Assembly (NCBI RefSeq): GCF_000807255.1
Contig: NZ_CP009268.1
Span: forward strand, 774,384 to 838,383
Length of the DNA: 64,000 nucleotides
Direction: 5' to 3'
Origin: Clostridium pasteurianum DSM 525 = ATCC 6013
GTDB taxonomy: Bacteria; Bacillota; Clostridia; Clostridiales; Clostridiaceae
This document shows positions 63,188-64,000 of the stretch, piece after piece. The translations under genes were made by a program, and so were the position numbers. The first letter of the stretch is position 1; each line of letters starts with the position of its first letter. The notes under the pieces are model-generated. The model made no database searches. It had not been told where the DNA came from and was given only the letters and a program-made list of their open reading frames with translations.

Positions 63188-63634
63188 ATGAGAGGTATTT
63201 CTTTTAAAATATCTAATGAATATAATGACTATCTATATAAATTATTTATGGATATTAACTTAGATAGTTTTGTTTGGGATATATGTGATAGTGAGATTTT
63301 ATATGAAGATGATACAAAAGAATTTAACAATAGAATCATCAGTGGGCAGAAATTTCTTAATAATATTAATAAAGAGAAATATTATATTGTATATGCTGAT
63401 ATTAAAGCTTTTAAATGTAAATCCCAAATAAGAAATATTGATAATTATGAGGATTTTTTAAATAGCTCTTGTGAAATTGTATTATTTATCGTGGATTCAA
63501 TTTACTGTGAAGTATACTGTAAAGATATAAGTATAATAAATGTTATGATGAAAAATTGTAAACTTTTTTCATTCAAGGATATAAATATATTAACAAAAGA
63601 AAATGATAGTAGAAAATATTTCAATATTTTCTAA
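63188..63634 (+). CDS. DUF2691-like orphan immunity protein
   Basis: 148 residues: MRGISFKISNEYNDYLYKLF, FVWDICDSEILYEDD and YYIVYADIKAFK, matching the DUF2691 pattern. ATG 63188 has AAGGAGG at the ideal distance; the open frame upstream is not used. With its toxin tip lost behind the IS3 insertion, it survives as an intact orphan. Its 3' end overlaps another RHS core fragment. Confidence 0.65.
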   Translation: MRGISFKISNEYNDYLYKLFMDINLDSFVWDICDSEILYEDDTKEFNNRIISGQKFLNNINKEKYYIVYADIKAFKCKSQIRNIDNYEDFLNSSCEIVLFIVDSIYCEVYCKDISIINVMMKNCKLFSFKDINILTKENDSRKYFNIF

Positions 63635-63639
63635 GCCAT

Positions 63640-63950
63640 ACGAAGTAACCAGAGAAGATAATGCTGTACTAAATAAAACTATAGTATATACCTATAATGC
63701 AGGAGGAAATATAAGAAGCAAAGTAGAATATGCATATACTGCAGGAACTCTAGGAGCGGCTACAAAGACAGTAAACTACGGCTATGGAGATTCCAACTGG
63801 AAGGATAAATTAACCAGCTATAATGGTAAAAACATAAGCTATGATGCCATAGGAAATCCACTTAACGATGGAACCTACAGCTATACCTGGGAAGAGGGAA
63901 GACAGGTAAAGACCATATCAGGTAATGGAAAGAGCATAAGATATCAATGA
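63640..63950 (+). pseudogene. RHS core fragment without toxin tip
   Basis: Begins GAAGTAACCAGAGAAGATAA and matches the main gene from about 50177, through GDSNWKDKLTSYNGKNISYD and YSYTWEEGRQVKT, in frame, then stops being homologous at AGCATAAG near 63940 and ends TATCAATGA. The break point is almost the same place where the core copy at 57514 begins, which suggests a preferred exchange point. Confidence 0.8.
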
Positions 63951-63954
63951 ATCT

Positions 63955-63989
63955 TACTTAGTGGAAATCTTTACTTCCACTAAGTTTTA
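63955..63989 (+). terminator. Terminator after the last RHS fragment
   Basis: ACTTAGTGGAA pairs perfectly with TTCCACTAAGT around 8 nt, followed by TTTT. It lies directly after the stop at 63950. Confidence 0.82.
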
Positions 63990-64000
63990 GATGAATTATC

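Noticed and set aside
44620..63950. RHS region as a tandem-repeat family or prophage tail locus.
   Set aside because: No phage structural genes are present; the repeats are all the same segment of RHS core and are followed by distinct toxin-like and immunity-like genes.

Overview
The window is low-GC, AT-rich DNA with strong AGGAGG-type ribosome binding sites, frequent GTG and TTG starts, and Rho-independent terminators. It carries clostridial hydrophobic-W (ChW) repeats, a clostridial-type 2-enoate reductase and a Tat-exported [NiFe]-hydrogenase locus. This points to an anaerobic Clostridium sensu stricto, probably of the solventogenic or acetogenic type. No rRNA, tRNA or CRISPR array was seen, so the species is not resolved.

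Region 1 (1-14.7 kb) begins with the 3' part of a surface metallophosphoesterase. A complete hydrogenase module on the + strand follows: Tat-signal small subunit, large subunit, maturation protease, hypA, hypB, tatA, two divergent tatC genes, hypC, hypE, hypF, hypD, then the C-terminal half of a NiCoT nickel permease and a terminator. Enzyme, cofactor assembly and a private export machine are packed together. A decayed copy of the hypD start overlaps the end of hypC, which suggests hypD once followed hypC directly.

Region 2 (14.7-29.5 kb) holds an O-antigen-ligase-like membrane protein, two DsrE-like paralogues, a MacB-type ABC exporter, a glycosyltransferase remnant, a YpmS-like protein, a 2-enoate-reductase-like flavoenzyme and a soluble chemotaxis-type sensor. 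A complete Tn3-family transposon (19390-24742, TTATA target duplication) sits inside the glycosyltransferase remnant.

Region 3 (29654-38175) is a second, unrelated Tn3-family transposon with a TAGAG duplication. It carries a secreted amidase, a tyrosine recombinase and a Phd/RelE-type toxin-antitoxin pair. Nested in it are a 454-bp miniature derivative of the first transposon, filled with the 3' end of a group II intron, and a decayed transposase relic. Its own tnpA is frameshifted.

Region 4 (38.2-44.3 kb) holds a large secreted GH32 levanase/fructanase behind a perfect sigma-54 promoter, a DUF3791-DUF3990-DUF3791 gene triplet, and a Uma2-family nuclease-fold protein.

Region 5 (44.6-64 kb) is the most striking. 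It is an RHS/YD-repeat polymorphic-toxin locus: one giant secreted RHS protein with CBM-like domains and ChW repeats (now split by a 1-bp insertion), followed by an array of silent cassettes. A typical cassette is a copy of the 3' end of the RHS core, a different C-terminal toxin domain and a matching small immunity gene; a conserved terminator hairpin follows several of them. Recognisable payloads include a toxin-24/Imm53 pair, an HNH nuclease, an ART-like domain and two related membrane-type toxins. Orphan immunity genes, an IS630 relic and an IS3 element also lie in the array. Homology on both flanks of the cassettes would let the expressed gene swap its toxin tip by recombination.
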